41,065 nucleotides of DNA from Anaerolineae bacterium CFX9 (GCA_030263515.1 SZPD01000002.1:1-41065); one strand, 5' to 3'; numbered from the stretch's first letter, positions 8,974-17,680 are shown. The notes: generated by a model from the sequence alone, not told the origin. Numbers and translations: made by a program.

Positions 8974-8993
8974 CTGTCAGTGTACTGTCAGTG
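8974..8993. repeat. Tandem direct repeat CTGTCAGTG upstream of a glycosidase-like gene
   Basis: Two perfect copies of CTGTCAGTG (8974-8982 and 8985-8993) are set 11 bases apart, about one helical turn, 55-74 bases upstream of the start codon at 9048. That layout fits an activator or repressor site. No clear -35/-10 pair was found in this 215-base gap, which otherwise holds only the terminator at 8841. Confidence 0.35.
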
Positions 8994-9047
8994 GGCAGTC
9001 GTACAGACATCATGTCATTGAAGATGTTCGCATGAGGGTATCCGCAT

Positions 9048-10475
9048 ATGCAAAGAAATAATCGCTTGCTCCCAATCTCGCTTGGCGCACTGACGACCGC
9101 GCTGTTCATCGGCGTGTTCGTGCTGTTTGCGCAGATTGGCACGCCGATGCGTGCCAGCGCGCAGGCTATGCCAACGCCGACGCCGACCGATCAGCTTTGG
9201 CTCGCCTTCTCCGCTGTACGTGATGCGCTTGAGGAGAAGTTCAACGTCGATCTGACGATCGTCGCTCGTTACAATTGGGAACAGATGGAATTCGTCGGCG
9301 CGGGAATTGACTCCTGCCTCGATCTGGAAGATCCGAACGCCTATCGCCCGCTCTATTTCGGGTGGCGCTTCGTGATCACCTCCCTGAGCGGACGTCAGTT
9401 TGAAGGTCGTTCGAGCTTTGACTCGACGATCGTGACGGCGTGCGACCGTGTGACTGAGAACGTCGCCCCCGCCCCGGCAAACCCGCAGACCGATCCGAAC
9501 CTGCCTGCCCCGGTTGCCGGCAGCGCCGCGATCAATGGCTTCCAGCTCGGCGGTCATGTCCTCCAGTTGAACGCCAACACCATCAGCCTGATGAATCGCG
9601 CCGGCATGACGTGGGTGAAGTATCAGGTTCGCTATACCCGTGGTCAGGATCCCAGCAGCGTTGCGGGTCTCGTCCAGGGAGCGCGTGCCGCCGGCTTCCG
9701 TGTCCTGCTCGGTGTCGTCGGCAGCCCAAGTGAACTTGCCTCTGGCGGCGCTGGGTACATTCAGGACTTCGCCAACTTCCTCGGCGGTGTTGCTGCGCTC
9801 GGCACAGACGCGATCGAAGTCTGGAATGAACCGAACATCGATCGTGAATGGCCCGCGGGTCAGATCAACGGCGCTAACTATACGCAGATGCTCGCCGCCG
9901 CGTTTAACGCGATCAAGTCACGCAGCAGCGGCACGCTGGTGATCAGCGGCGCTCCGGCTCCGACGGGCTTCTTCGGCGCAGCGGGCTGCACGGATCAGGG
10001 CTGCAACGACGATGTGTTTATGCAGCAGATGGCGCAGGCAGGCGCGGCGCAGTATATGGACTGTGTGGGTCTGCACTACAACGAAGGCATCATCCCGCCG
10101 AGCGCCGGCAGCGGCGACCCGCGCGGCGGCTATCCGACCTATTACTTTGGTTCGATGACCAACCGCGGCTACTCGCTCTTTGGCGGCAAGCCGGTCTGCT
10201 ACACCGAGCTGGGCTACCTGTCTCCGGAAGGCTTTGCTGATCCGCTGCCCGCTGGCTTCTCGTGGGCGGCGAACACCAGCGTTGCCGAGCATGCGGCATG
10301 GCTGGCTGAAGCTGCTTCCATCGCTGCCAACAGCGGCCGCGTCGCCATGATGATCGTGTGGAACGTGGACTTCCCGTATTACACGGGCACTGATCCGATG
10401 GCGGGCTACGCCATGTACCGCCCTGATGGTTCCTGCCCCGCCTGCGACACGCTGGGCGCAGTGATGCGCCGCTGA
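9048..10475 (+). CDS. Secreted clan GH-A-like glycoside hydrolase
   Basis: The 475-residue protein begins with a basic stretch and a hydrophobic signal or anchor segment (about residues 14-32), followed by a small linker with PTPTPT. Residues ~40-135 are a separate globular part, and from about 155 on there is a (beta/alpha)8-type barrel. The retaining-glycosidase acid/base motif appears as VWNEPN (E261) and the candidate nucleophile as CYTELGY (E387), as expected in clan GH-A (GH5/GH39/GH30-like). Substrate is unknown; the family and an exported location suggest an outside polysaccharide. GAGGG lies nine bases before the ATG. The gene ends at its own terminator and is followed by a second glycosidase-like gene. 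Confidence 0.8.
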   Translation: MQRNNRLLPISLGALTTALFIGVFVLFAQIGTPMRASAQAMPTPTPTDQLWLAFSAVRDALEEKFNVDLTIVARYNWEQMEFVGAGIDSCLDLEDPNAYRPLYFGWRFVITSLSGRQFEGRSSFDSTIVTACDRVTENVAPAPANPQTDPNLPAPVAGSAAINGFQLGGHVLQLNANTISLMNRAGMTWVKYQVRYTRGQDPSSVAGLVQGARAAGFRVLLGVVGSPSELASGGAGYIQDFANFLGGVAALGTDAIEVWNEPNIDREWPAGQINGANYTQMLAAAFNAIKSRSSGTLVISGAPAPTGFFGAAGCTDQGCNDDVFMQQMAQAGAAQYMDCVGLHYNEGIIPPSAGSGDPRGGYPTYYFGSMTNRGYSLFGGKPVCYTELGYLSPEGFADPLPAGFSWAANTSVAEHAAWLAEAASIAANSGRVAMMIVWNVDFPYYTGTDPMAGYAMYRPDGSCPACDTLGAVMRR

Positions 10476-10521
10476 AACCGCGAGACGCTTGCGACCTTCC
10501 GCAACATGCGGAATAATCATC

Positions 10522-10555
10522 ATCCGGTTGGGTGTCTTCCCAGCCGGATTTTTTT
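10522..10555 (+). terminator. Intrinsic terminator after the first glycosidase-like gene
   Basis: ATCCGGTTGGG (10522-10532) pairs with CCCAGCCGGAT (10539-10549) through 11 base pairs including one G-T, and is followed by seven T residues (10549-10555). It lies ahead of the next gene and inside any start upstream of 10590, which supports 10590 as the real start of that gene. Confidence 0.85.
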
Positions 10556-10589
10556 ATATTGTCCATGCTGGTCATCTGAAAACGGAATT

Positions 10590-12008
10590 ATGCGCCGGAT
10601 AGTTATCTTCATCTTCCCCATCCTGCTTTTGTCGGGGGCGCCGCTGCACGCCCAGTCAGTCTCGGTCCCCAATGGCGATATTGACCGAACTTTTGGCGTC
10701 GTCGAAGCCTACTATCGTCCTGACGATGCTGTTGAACTCGGCGCGACCTGGGATCGGATGATCTTCTACTGGTACGATTTCCAGCCCAGCCATCCGCTTC
10801 AATGGCGCACCGGGCACATGGATCCGGCGATCTTCGAAGCGGCAGCCGCTGGCAACCGCACTATCGCAGGCATTGTCAAAGGCACGCCGGAATGGGCATC
10901 GCACGAGCGGCTTCCCGGCGGCGTTCCTTTCGGGCTGCACCTGCCAATCGACGACCCGCGCAACTTCTGGGCGGCGTATCTGCGCCGGCTGGTCGCAGAA
11001 TATCAGCCGCTGGGCGTGCGTGACTGGATCATCTGGAATGAGCCGGATATCCGCCCCGGCGAAGGTGGCGTCCCGGAATTTCTGGGCGACGTGGAGGATT
11101 TCTATCACATCGTGCGGGTCGCTTACCTGGCGATCAAGTCAGTCGATCCGGACGCGCATGTCAACCTGCCGGGCATGCTGTGGTGGGGAGATCGCAATTT
11201 CCGCCGCGAACCCTACCTGGGGCGGCTGCTGCGCTATATCTACAACGACCCCCAGGCCGCCGCCAATAACTACTACTTTGATGGCATCGGCATCCACCAG
11301 TTCTTCAATACAGGCAACGTCTGGAACGTCTTCATGCACAACATCCAGATTTTGCGCTCATACGGGCTGGGCAACAAGGAAATCTGGTTTGACGAATATA
11401 ACGCCAGCCCGCGCCGAGACCCGGAAGCGCGTATCCGCGCCCCACTCCAGGCAAATCTCCAGCAGCAGGCGGATTACATCGTCCAGGCGAGCGCGACCGC
11501 CCTGGCAGCCGGCGCGACACGTATTGCCGTCTACCGCCTCTACGATAACCATTTCGTACCCGGACTGAGCGAGCCGTGGGGGTTGATCCGCGGCGATGGA
11601 ACGCGCCGTCCCGCCTTCTATGCCTATCAGCAGGTGATTCAGCGTTTTCCCGGCGCGCGCGCCATCCAGCGCTATCACATCCCGGAAGGCACGCTGATCA
11701 CCTTCCTGTTTGAAGATCGCACGCTCTACGTGATGTGGAGCAACACTTTCCGCGGCGGTGAATTTCTGATCAACGCCAACCGGCTGGAAGGTGAGTTCAT
11801 CGTCACGAACGCACAGGCAGAGGAAACTGCGGTGTCCGTCGTCGTCGAAGGCGGCGCACCCATCCTGCGGATACCCGCGCCGGGCGCTGAGCGCATCGAT
11901 CTGCCGAGTGTCGTGATTGCCGGGGAAGTGCGGCTGGTGGAACTGCCGGGCGGACCCCGCACCGTGTTCTATCGCACAGAGCTGGGGGCCGTCACTCAGA
12001 TTCGCTGA
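10590..12008 (+). CDS. Secreted GH39-like glycosidase family protein, paralogue of the protein at 21714-23129
   Basis: The start at 10590 is chosen because it opens directly into a signal peptide (MRRIVIFIFPILLLSG, cleavage near HAQS) and because the ATG at 10506 lies upstream of a terminator. The mature ~450 residues have a clan GH-A barrel: IIWNEPDI with the acid/base candidate E151 and WFDEYNAS with the nucleophile candidate E269. A beta-rich C-terminal part follows. The sequence is clearly related to the recJ-linked protein: both share FGV(V/I)EA, AAANxYYFD, (E/Q)IW and NAS blocks, and the glutamate spacing is 118 versus 117 residues. Substrate is unknown. Its last 17 bases overlap the convergent nucleotidyltransferase-like gene. 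Confidence 0.82.
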   Translation: MRRIVIFIFPILLLSGAPLHAQSVSVPNGDIDRTFGVVEAYYRPDDAVELGATWDRMIFYWYDFQPSHPLQWRTGHMDPAIFEAAAAGNRTIAGIVKGTPEWASHERLPGGVPFGLHLPIDDPRNFWAAYLRRLVAEYQPLGVRDWIIWNEPDIRPGEGGVPEFLGDVEDFYHIVRVAYLAIKSVDPDAHVNLPGMLWWGDRNFRREPYLGRLLRYIYNDPQAAANNYYFDGIGIHQFFNTGNVWNVFMHNIQILRSYGLGNKEIWFDEYNASPRRDPEARIRAPLQANLQQQADYIVQASATALAAGATRIAVYRLYDNHFVPGLSEPWGLIRGDGTRRPAFYAYQQVIQRFPGARAIQRYHIPEGTLITFLFEDRTLYVMWSNTFRGGEFLINANRLEGEFIVTNAQAEETAVSVVVEGGAPILRIPAPGAERIDLPSVVIAGEVRLVELPGGPRTVFYRTELGAVTQIR

Positions 12009-12948
12009 CAGAGACGTACTCGCCGATTCTCTCTGCCCGGTGAGAATCAGCAGAGACGCCAAACTCACGGAGGCGCTCGGCGTAGCGGCGCAGAACCGGA
12101 TGCCCGTGATCATTGAAGTGTCCCTTCACATGTTCCGGGTCGATCACCGCTGCGTGATGCTTTTTCTGCATCTCGCGGTCAAAGCGCGCGCGCTTGCGGC
12201 GGTATTCCCACGCCTCAAAGCGGGTTCCCAGCGGGGTGAGCAGAAGCCGTTCCAACCCCGCCTTGAACCAGCGCCATCCTCTCCGCGGCTGATACTCTGC
12301 TGGCTGGTAAAAGGCATCGACAGCATTCGCCATGTGATCGAACACCCAGCCATTACAATCGCGCATCTGCCGGTAGATTCTGCCCCCATACACCGGAACC
12401 ATCTGTGCGACTTCGTGCGCCATGAAGATATCGTGCCGCTGCTGAAACAGCGCCGTCTCCGACAGAACGTAGTTGGGGCACAGCGTTACGCCGCGCAGCC
12501 GCGCCAGCCGGACGAGCAGAACGGCAAACGCCCGCGCCGTCCAGACGCGCCCTGAAGCCGTGACCAGCACATAATCGAGATCGTCATCATCATCGTCAGG
12601 ATTGCGAACCGAGAGCGCGCCCGTGATCGCCACCATCCGCACAAACGGCAGCCGCGCCAGCCACACCCCATAACGAAGCGCCAGCGGGAACAGGCGGGAA
12701 GCGGCAGCCTCGCGCCGCTGTCGCAGCCCGACGATCTCACTGCGATCGTGGCAGAGGACGTACTCGCCTTCCAGGCGGAACAGCCGGCTGAGCCGCGCTG
12801 AGCCGCTGAGCGCGGCGGCGATCTCATCACAGGTATAATGCTGGCGTGAGATCAGGAAGTGATGAATTTCCGGGATCGTCAGCGGGAAATTGAAGACATC
12901 GGCATACACGACAGTGCGGATGATCGCTTCCTCGATGCCGTTCAACAA
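11992..12948 (-). CDS. Nucleotidyltransferase-like protein with N-terminal winged helix
   Basis: The 318-residue product starts with a helix-rich part resembling a winged helix (about residues 5-60, VVYADVFNFPLTIPEIHHFL). Next comes a nucleotidyltransferase-like core: TGALSVRNPDDDDDDLDYV gives the G-A/S turn and D-x-D metal-binding pattern of the pol-beta superfamily. The C-terminal ~100 residues are rich in Arg, His and aromatics. The substrate is unknown; modification of a nucleotide, sugar or protein is possible. The start is TTG at 12948, backed by AGGAG seven bases before it, and no nearby ATG competes. It is the last gene of a five-gene minus-strand run, 21 bases behind the PPC/LamG-like gene. 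Confidence 0.65.
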   Translation of the reverse strand: MLNGIEEAIIRTVVYADVFNFPLTIPEIHHFLISRQHYTCDEIAAALSGSARLSRLFRLEGEYVLCHDRSEIVGLRQRREAAASRLFPLALRYGVWLARLPFVRMVAITGALSVRNPDDDDDDLDYVLVTASGRVWTARAFAVLLVRLARLRGVTLCPNYVLSETALFQQRHDIFMAHEVAQMVPVYGGRIYRQMRDCNGWVFDHMANAVDAFYQPAEYQPRRGWRWFKAGLERLLLTPLGTRFEAWEYRRKRARFDREMQKKHHAAVIDPEHVKGHFNDHGHPVLRRYAERLREFGVSADSHRAERIGEYVSVSESE

Positions 12949-12969
12949 TCCCTGTCTCCTGATTGCGAC

Positions 12970-14496
12970 TCAGCTCCAGTTCCACACCCAAAGATTGCGC
13001 AGGGAGCAACTGGTATCGACCCCTTCAAAATTGACGACGGCCGCGCCGATCTGCCCGGAAACAGCCTCCGCTTCGGCAGACCCGATCAACCGCCCGTCAA
13101 CGTAGAAGTACAGTGTATGCTGAGTTGCAATAACGAGCAAATGATGCTCACTGGCGCGCTCTGGCGGCGCGCCTTCGAAGAAGATACCCGGCGCGAAGTC
13201 TTCTCCACTGCGCTGGCTCAGACCTGCGCCGCCCGCCGAGTCAAGAAACGCCAGCCAGTAATCGGTTTCGCTGGCAAAGCGGAACACCAGCCCACAGCCG
13301 CCCACGCCGGTAGTTCCCTGATTGATGGTTACATAAGCCCCCAGAACGAATGTGGCATACCGCACCCCGCCGCCAAGCATCAGCCGGTTGACGCCGGGGC
13401 GCGCATACTGCACAGAACTTTCCGGAACGGTCAGCACGATCGAACCATCGGCTGACGCCAGGTGGCGGCGCACCAGCGCAGACGCTACCGTCTGCGCATC
13501 GCCCACCACAATGCGATCAGGCAGCACCACTTCGCCATCCACGGTGTAAGGTGTGGTGACCAGCAGATCGGCAAACTGCGCGGTCGTCGCGCTTTCCAGC
13601 GAGTTTGTCGCTGCGGCGAACACGCCGATCCGCACCGGGTCAGTCAGCGGATTACTGCTCACCGAGCCGACAAATCCATAGTTGTAGTAAATATCAAAAC
13701 CCCCGTTTCTGGAGAGCGCGCTGAGGGTGAAGGTGGTTTCGCCGGGGCGGATGACCGGGTGGGTATTCCAGTCTCGCAGCACCGTTTCCTGATCGCCATT
13801 GCGCACCGTGAAACGCCATGAGCCTGTCTGGTTGACCCAGACGGCGTAATAATTTTCAGCATCAGAAGCCAGCGCCAGCCCTGCCGCCCAGGCGTTGGCC
13901 GTGTTATCCACATCCACAATGCGTACCGAGGCGAAATAGTCGGCAAAGGCAGCCGTGTCCGGGTGATAAGCCATCGCCGAGGCGCGGACGCCAGAGACCG
14001 AGAGCGTGATCTGATTCTCGCCGGATTCCACCTCTGCCTGAGCGCCGCCAAACGGAACCGCTTCCCACCCAGATGCAGGCGCGATCGTCTCGTCAGCCTG
14101 AGGCTGTGCAAAACCGCGCGTCATCGTGAGCGTATACGCCCCCACCCCACTGCCGTAGGCGCTGACAGTGGCCGTGTAAGTATCCGTCCGCGGCATCGTC
14201 AGCGCTTCGATCAGCGAATCCACACTTTCCGGATAGGCATAATCGTCGTTGAACAGGACGACGCGCCCGTCGCTGTCGCTGATCGTCAGCACAGGATCGA
14301 GCGCTGTGCGCGATTCCACCCTGAACGAGAGCAGCTCGCTGGCGATAGCGCGAAACGTCCACGTCTGCGGCTGACCCGTGCTGAGACTGCCTTCGACCGT
14401 CACACCCGGAGTCAGTTCACCGGCTGTCTGTGCTGCCACCGGCAAAACCCCGACAGGGATCAGAATGAGCAGCACGAGAAAAATCAATCTGTACAT
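12970..14496 (-). CDS. Exported protein with PPC domain and two LamG/DUF1080-like sandwiches
   Basis: The start at 14496 is chosen because TGAGG precedes it by a few bases and the product then opens with a signal peptide (MYRLIFLVLLILIPVGVLP, cut near VAAQT). Of ~508 residues, about 25-130 form a PPC-like domain (DPVLTISDSDGRVVLFNDD, then GAYTLTM). Two later beta-sandwich modules each contain the concanavalin-like pattern of 'residue in the ligand path plus IGVFA or IGAAVVNFEG'. Such modules bind or cleave glycans or mediate contacts outside the cell. No catalytic motif is visible, so a binding role is more likely. The gene lies 38 bases after the two-helix membrane protein gene in the same operon. 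Confidence 0.7.
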   Translation of the reverse strand: MYRLIFLVLLILIPVGVLPVAAQTAGELTPGVTVEGSLSTGQPQTWTFRAIASELLSFRVESRTALDPVLTISDSDGRVVLFNDDYAYPESVDSLIEALTMPRTDTYTATVSAYGSGVGAYTLTMTRGFAQPQADETIAPASGWEAVPFGGAQAEVESGENQITLSVSGVRASAMAYHPDTAAFADYFASVRIVDVDNTANAWAAGLALASDAENYYAVWVNQTGSWRFTVRNGDQETVLRDWNTHPVIRPGETTFTLSALSRNGGFDIYYNYGFVGSVSSNPLTDPVRIGVFAAATNSLESATTAQFADLLVTTPYTVDGEVVLPDRIVVGDAQTVASALVRRHLASADGSIVLTVPESSVQYARPGVNRLMLGGGVRYATFVLGAYVTINQGTTGVGGCGLVFRFASETDYWLAFLDSAGGAGLSQRSGEDFAPGIFFEGAPPERASEHHLLVIATQHTLYFYVDGRLIGSAEAEAVSGQIGAAVVNFEGVDTSCSLRNLWVWNWS

Positions 14497-14534
14497 GGTG
14501 TTCCTCAGGTGAAGCGTGGACTGCCAGAGCGGCA

Positions 14535-15239
14535 TCAGCGCAGCGGCATCCACTCGGAAAACTGCGCTTCCAGACGCGCAAAATAGGCGACGAAATCGTC
14601 CGCGCTCATCTCAGCCCCATTCATCCAGCGATAATCCTCCGCTTCGCGCAGGCGGCGCTGCTCACCTGCCGCGCGCAGTTCCTCACGCAGGGCATTATTC
14701 GCCTGATTTTTCTGCTGTTCCTTGCGAGACTGGATCGGCTTGAAGCGCCCGGCAGCTTCAAAGGCTGACGTCTGCGCGGGCGACATGAACGTATAGGCGG
14801 TCAGGTGGCGCTCATCTTCGCGCTCCAGCGCGCACGCGAACATCGAGTACCCTTTAGGCACACGAGAACGGCGGTTGATCTTGAAAGACCACAAAATCGC
14901 GTTCACGCCATCCTCACGGGTGACCTTCAATTCCTGGGTTCCATTTTTGATGATCTGTACCGAGTGCTCATCGATGACGACCATGCGCCCGCTTTTCCAG
15001 ACCCGCTTGAGCTGGCGTTCGCCCACCATAGTGACGACGGTTGCCAGCAGAATGCCGACCAGCACGCTGAGCAGATTGATACCCGCGTCGCTGATCAGCG
15101 CGTTGGTCAGGAAAAAACCCACGAAAAACATGACGATGAACAGCCCCATCGTCGCCATGCGAATGCCGCCATGCTCACTATCGACATGATATTCGGTCGT
15201 GCCGGACGAAACTGAAATCTGATCCTCTGCCAGCGCCAT
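14535..15239 (-). CDS. Two-helix membrane protein of unknown function
   Basis: I do not recognise this 234-residue protein. Residues ~1-27 are polar, two hydrophobic segments follow (about 30-50 and 55-75), and the rest is soluble. The soluble part begins with a beta-rich stretch (RMVVIDEHSVQIIKNGTQELKV) reminiscent of a PH-like fold and continues as a charged, probably coiled-coil region rich in Q, R, E and A (about 165-205). GAGG lies six bases before the ATG. It lies 11 bases behind the methyltransferase gene and upstream of an exported-protein gene, so a role in the same envelope pathway is plausible but unproven. Confidence 0.6.
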   Translation of the reverse strand: MALAEDQISVSSGTTEYHVDSEHGGIRMATMGLFIVMFFVGFFLTNALISDAGINLLSVLVGILLATVVTMVGERQLKRVWKSGRMVVIDEHSVQIIKNGTQELKVTREDGVNAILWSFKINRRSRVPKGYSMFACALEREDERHLTAYTFMSPAQTSAFEAAGRFKPIQSRKEQQKNQANNALREELRAAGEQRRLREAEDYRWMNGAEMSADDFVAYFARLEAQFSEWMPLR

Positions 15240-15250
15240 ACCCTGCCTCG

Positions 15251-16015
15251 CTATGCACCACTCTGCTTTCGGGCGAAGAAGATCACGCGCTCTGTATGAG
15301 AAGTCGCGGGATCGAACACCTCGAAAGCCGGATTGACCAGCGCCGCCACAGAAAAACCGACTCGCTTCAGCAGCGCCGCCACCGTCTGAACACTGTAGCC
15401 GCGCGAGGTGAGGACGATTTCTTCACGCCGCCACCACGACTCCGTGTGGCTGAAGATCAGCATTCGCTTCACCAGCGCCAGCCGCTCATAATCGAAATTC
15501 TGCTCCAGTACGATATTGATATCGTTGTCTTCATAGAAGATGCCCCCCCTGCCAGACTTCATGATCAGGGCTTCCAGGGACATCATATCGAAGACGAACA
15601 GCTTGTCCTCTTCGAGCGCGCGATAGGCCTGCGCGAACACCGCCTCGATCTCGGAGAGCTTGCCCAGTTCATTGATCACATCGATCGCCAGCACCATATC
15701 GAACGTGAGCAGATCCGTATCGATGACGCGGATATCGCCCTCCCGCCACGTCAGGCTCAGCCCGCGCGTATCAATGCTGCCGCGTGCCTGAAGCAGCATG
15801 TCCGGCGAGCTGTCGATGGCGACCACGCTCACGCCGTGATTGGCGAGCCAGCGCGCGCTGGCCCCCGTCCCGCAGCCCAGATCAAGGGCGCGCCGTCCGC
15901 TCCAGTCCAGCCTTGACTGGGCAAACTGAAAAATGCGCGGCGTGACGCTCTGCGCAAAATTCGCCATGCCAATGCGCTCGTAGATCGGTGCGAGCAGCGC
16001 GTAGTGATCGGTCAT
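15251..16015 (-). CDS. Class I SAM-dependent methyltransferase
   Basis: The 254-residue protein has the Rossmann-like fold of methyltransferases that use S-adenosylmethionine. Motif I is LDLGCGTGASARWLA (about residues 44-58), followed by the acidic end of beta-2 (VVAIDSSPDML) and a motif II-like EGDIRV plus DMVLAIDVINELG. The substrate cannot be told: small-molecule and sugar methyltransferases look alike here. It starts two bases after the stop codon of the DM13 gene, and AGAGGG lies a few bases before its ATG. It is probably cotranscribed with its neighbours. Confidence 0.88.
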   Translation of the reverse strand: MTDHYALLAPIYERIGMANFAQSVTPRIFQFAQSRLDWSGRRALDLGCGTGASARWLANHGVSVVAIDSSPDMLLQARGSIDTRGLSLTWREGDIRVIDTDLLTFDMVLAIDVINELGKLSEIEAVFAQAYRALEEDKLFVFDMMSLEALIMKSGRGGIFYEDNDINIVLEQNFDYERLALVKRMLIFSHTESWWRREEIVLTSRGYSVQTVAALLKRVGFSVAALVNPAFEVFDPATSHTERVIFFARKQSGA

Positions 16016-16017
16016 CC

Positions 16018-16761
16018 TTACCCTCTCAGAAAGAGCGGCGCATATCCGTAAACCATGTCCAGCGAGGGGCTGTACAGCACCACAAACCGGTACTGACTGA
16101 GATCTTCCGCTGCCGGGATGGTATAGTTTTGCCCGCCCACCGTGCCGATGATGGGGCCAAGATCAAGAGTGGGTATCGTCCCCGCAGGATCTGCATCCGT
16201 ACCCAGCATATCATCCACCGAATCTGCCGGCGTCGGCGTCGCGCCAAGCGGAGCCGGGCGCTCGTAACCTGTCACCAGCGGATCAGCAGACCCGCTGAGA
16301 AGCACACGCATATCAGGCGCAGGCAGGACGCTGAAATTATCAAAACGCATCAGCCGGGAACCATCCCCCTGCTGATAGAGGACAACATCCCCCTGCGCCC
16401 AGCGGATGACATCGACGCGCTGGAAGATGCCCGTGCCGACGGTCACCGGGTTGCTCAGCGCGGGCGGGTCCTGCTGGTTCTGTGGAGATGGGATCGATGG
16501 AGAGATCGCCGCGCGCACCATCGCCGCCGCGTTGGCGGGCGACTCAGCGGCAATGGCGAGATAGGCATCACGCTGTTCCTGAGGCAGCATCTGGAAAGCC
16601 GCCATCTGTTCCGCAGTCAGCCCCGGCAGCAGCAGCGTCTGACCGACAGCGCCGGGATCCGGGCGCAGCGCGGTATCAACAACGGGAACCCAATAGGGAA
16701 CGGTATATGTCAGGGCGATCAGTAAGGCGCCGATGAAGACTACAAAAATGCGCAGCCGCAT
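16018..16761 (-). CDS. Membrane-anchored DM13-domain protein lacking the domain's cysteine
   Basis: The 247-residue product has one N-terminal hydrophobic segment (about residues 4-24), a linker rich in Ala, Pro and Gln, and from about residue 105 a DM13-like domain. The domain features are the initial GTGIFQRVDVIRWAQGDV, the core LMRFDNFSVLPAPDMRVLLS, the later LDLGPIIGTVGGQNY, then IPAAEDLSQYRFVVLYSPS and MVYGYAPL. DM13 domains are proposed to act in electron transfer or redox at the cell surface and usually carry a cysteine in the V-x-x-W-C block; here the block reads VVLYSPS, without Cys. It is the first gene of the five-gene run, with GAGGG ahead of its ATG. Confidence 0.75.
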   Translation of the reverse strand: MRLRIFVVFIGALLIALTYTVPYWVPVVDTALRPDPGAVGQTLLLPGLTAEQMAAFQMLPQEQRDAYLAIAAESPANAAAMVRAAISPSIPSPQNQQDPPALSNPVTVGTGIFQRVDVIRWAQGDVVLYQQGDGSRLMRFDNFSVLPAPDMRVLLSGSADPLVTGYERPAPLGATPTPADSVDDMLGTDADPAGTIPTLDLGPIIGTVGGQNYTIPAAEDLSQYRFVVLYSPSLDMVYGYAPLFLRG

Positions 16762-16800
16762 GAACCCTCACACGCTCAGAAGATGCGCCTTAGGGTAGCA

Positions 16801-16851
16801 CAAAACCCCCCTGCTCACCAGACTGCAAGGTGATGGGCGGCAGCTCAGGGG
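16801..16851 (-). terminator. Possible terminator after the response regulator
   Basis: On the minus strand CCCCTG pairs with CAGGGG (plus 16846-16851 and 16808-16813), with an inner TCACC/GGTGA pair, followed by TTTTG (plus 16801-16805). The arms are short and interrupted. This 83-base gap also has to contain any promoter for the DM13 operon, which I could not identify. Confidence 0.35.
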
Positions 16852-17531
16852 CGGCGAATGGGCATGGCGTACCCTTGCCCGGCAACAGTGACGATATAGG
16901 TTGGGTGGCGGGGGTTTTCCTCCAGCTTCTGGCGAAGCCGGGAAATATTGACGCGCAGGACGGAATAATCGCCCTCGTACTCATCGCCCCACACGGTATG
17001 GATCAGCTCTTCATGAGTGATCGTCTTGCCCGGCGTCTTCATCAGTCCGAGAAGGATGCCATACTCGATCGGTGTCAGGTGGAGCTTCTTGCCGCGAATA
17101 TAGGCCTGGCGGCGCGTGATATCCAGTTCCAGATGCCGCACGACGATTCGTGTATCAGGCGGCGGAGTCAGGTCAACACGGCGCAGCAGCGCACCTACAC
17201 GAGCCACCAGTTCCTCGCCGGCAAAGGGTTTGGCGACGAAATCGTCCGCCCCCTGCTCAAAGGCATAGATCTTTTCGCTGCCGCCGGTAAACCCGCTCAT
17301 CACGATCAGCGGCAGGGATGACTGCTGACGAATCTGCTTGAGAACATCAATGCCATCCATATCCGGCAGCCGCATATCCAGCAGCACCAGATCTGGCTGG
17401 CTGGACTGGATGCGCTCCAGCGCGGTCTCGCCATCGGCAACCGTGATAGGCGTATACCCTGCGGTTTCCAGAAGCGCACTGACCACTTCGGCAGTGTCTT
17501 CATCGTCTTCCACGATCAGGATATTGCGCAT
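16845..17531 (-). CDS. OmpR/PhoB-type response regulator (KdpE-like)
   Basis: With the start at 17531 (MRNILIVEDDED) the product has 228 residues: an N-terminal receiver domain with the acidic pair DD, phosphoacceptor LLDM (D52) and KPF, and a C-terminal winged helix that ends with VNISRLRQKLEE and YIVTVAGQGYAM. It is a DNA-binding transcription regulator activated by phosphorylation. An ATG ten codons upstream (17561) also has a GGGG stretch before it, but the receiver fold normally starts where I place it; AAGGA precedes 17531 at a short distance. No histidine kinase lies beside it. It follows the P450 gene by about 150 bases. Confidence 0.92.
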   Translation of the reverse strand: MRNILIVEDDEDTAEVVSALLETAGYTPITVADGETALERIQSSQPDLVLLDMRLPDMDGIDVLKQIRQQSSLPLIVMSGFTGGSEKIYAFEQGADDFVAKPFAGEELVARVGALLRRVDLTPPPDTRIVVRHLELDITRRQAYIRGKKLHLTPIEYGILLGLMKTPGKTITHEELIHTVWGDEYEGDYSVLRVNISRLRQKLEENPRHPTYIVTVAGQGYAMPIRRP

Positions 17532-17582
17532 GTGTCCTTCGCTGGGCGCACTGGTGAGCATATCACCCCTATGACGCTCGTT

Positions 17583-17597
17583 ACGTTTTTTTAACGT
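17583..17597. repeat. Small palindrome upstream of the response regulator
   Basis: ACGTT (17583-17587) and AACGT (17593-17597) flank a T5 spacer, 52-66 bases upstream of the response-regulator start. It could be an operator or a piece of a promoter. The 120-base gap between the P450 stop codon and this gene carries no stronger signal. Confidence 0.25.
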
Positions 17598-17680
17598 GTT
17601 AGCAACCTGTAGTTATTTAAACATGAAGCGCGTAACCGCGCAAGCAGGTTTAGACAGCAATTTCTGCTGATCGGCATAAA

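Noticed and set aside
10506-10589. Upstream ATG extension of the second glycosidase-like gene
   Set aside because: The extension lies over an intrinsic terminator and would hide the signal peptide that begins at 10590.
12583-12602. Run of GAT/GAC triplets as a repeat element
   Set aside because: It encodes the Asp-rich DDDDDD of the nucleotidyltransferase metal site and is explained by coding.
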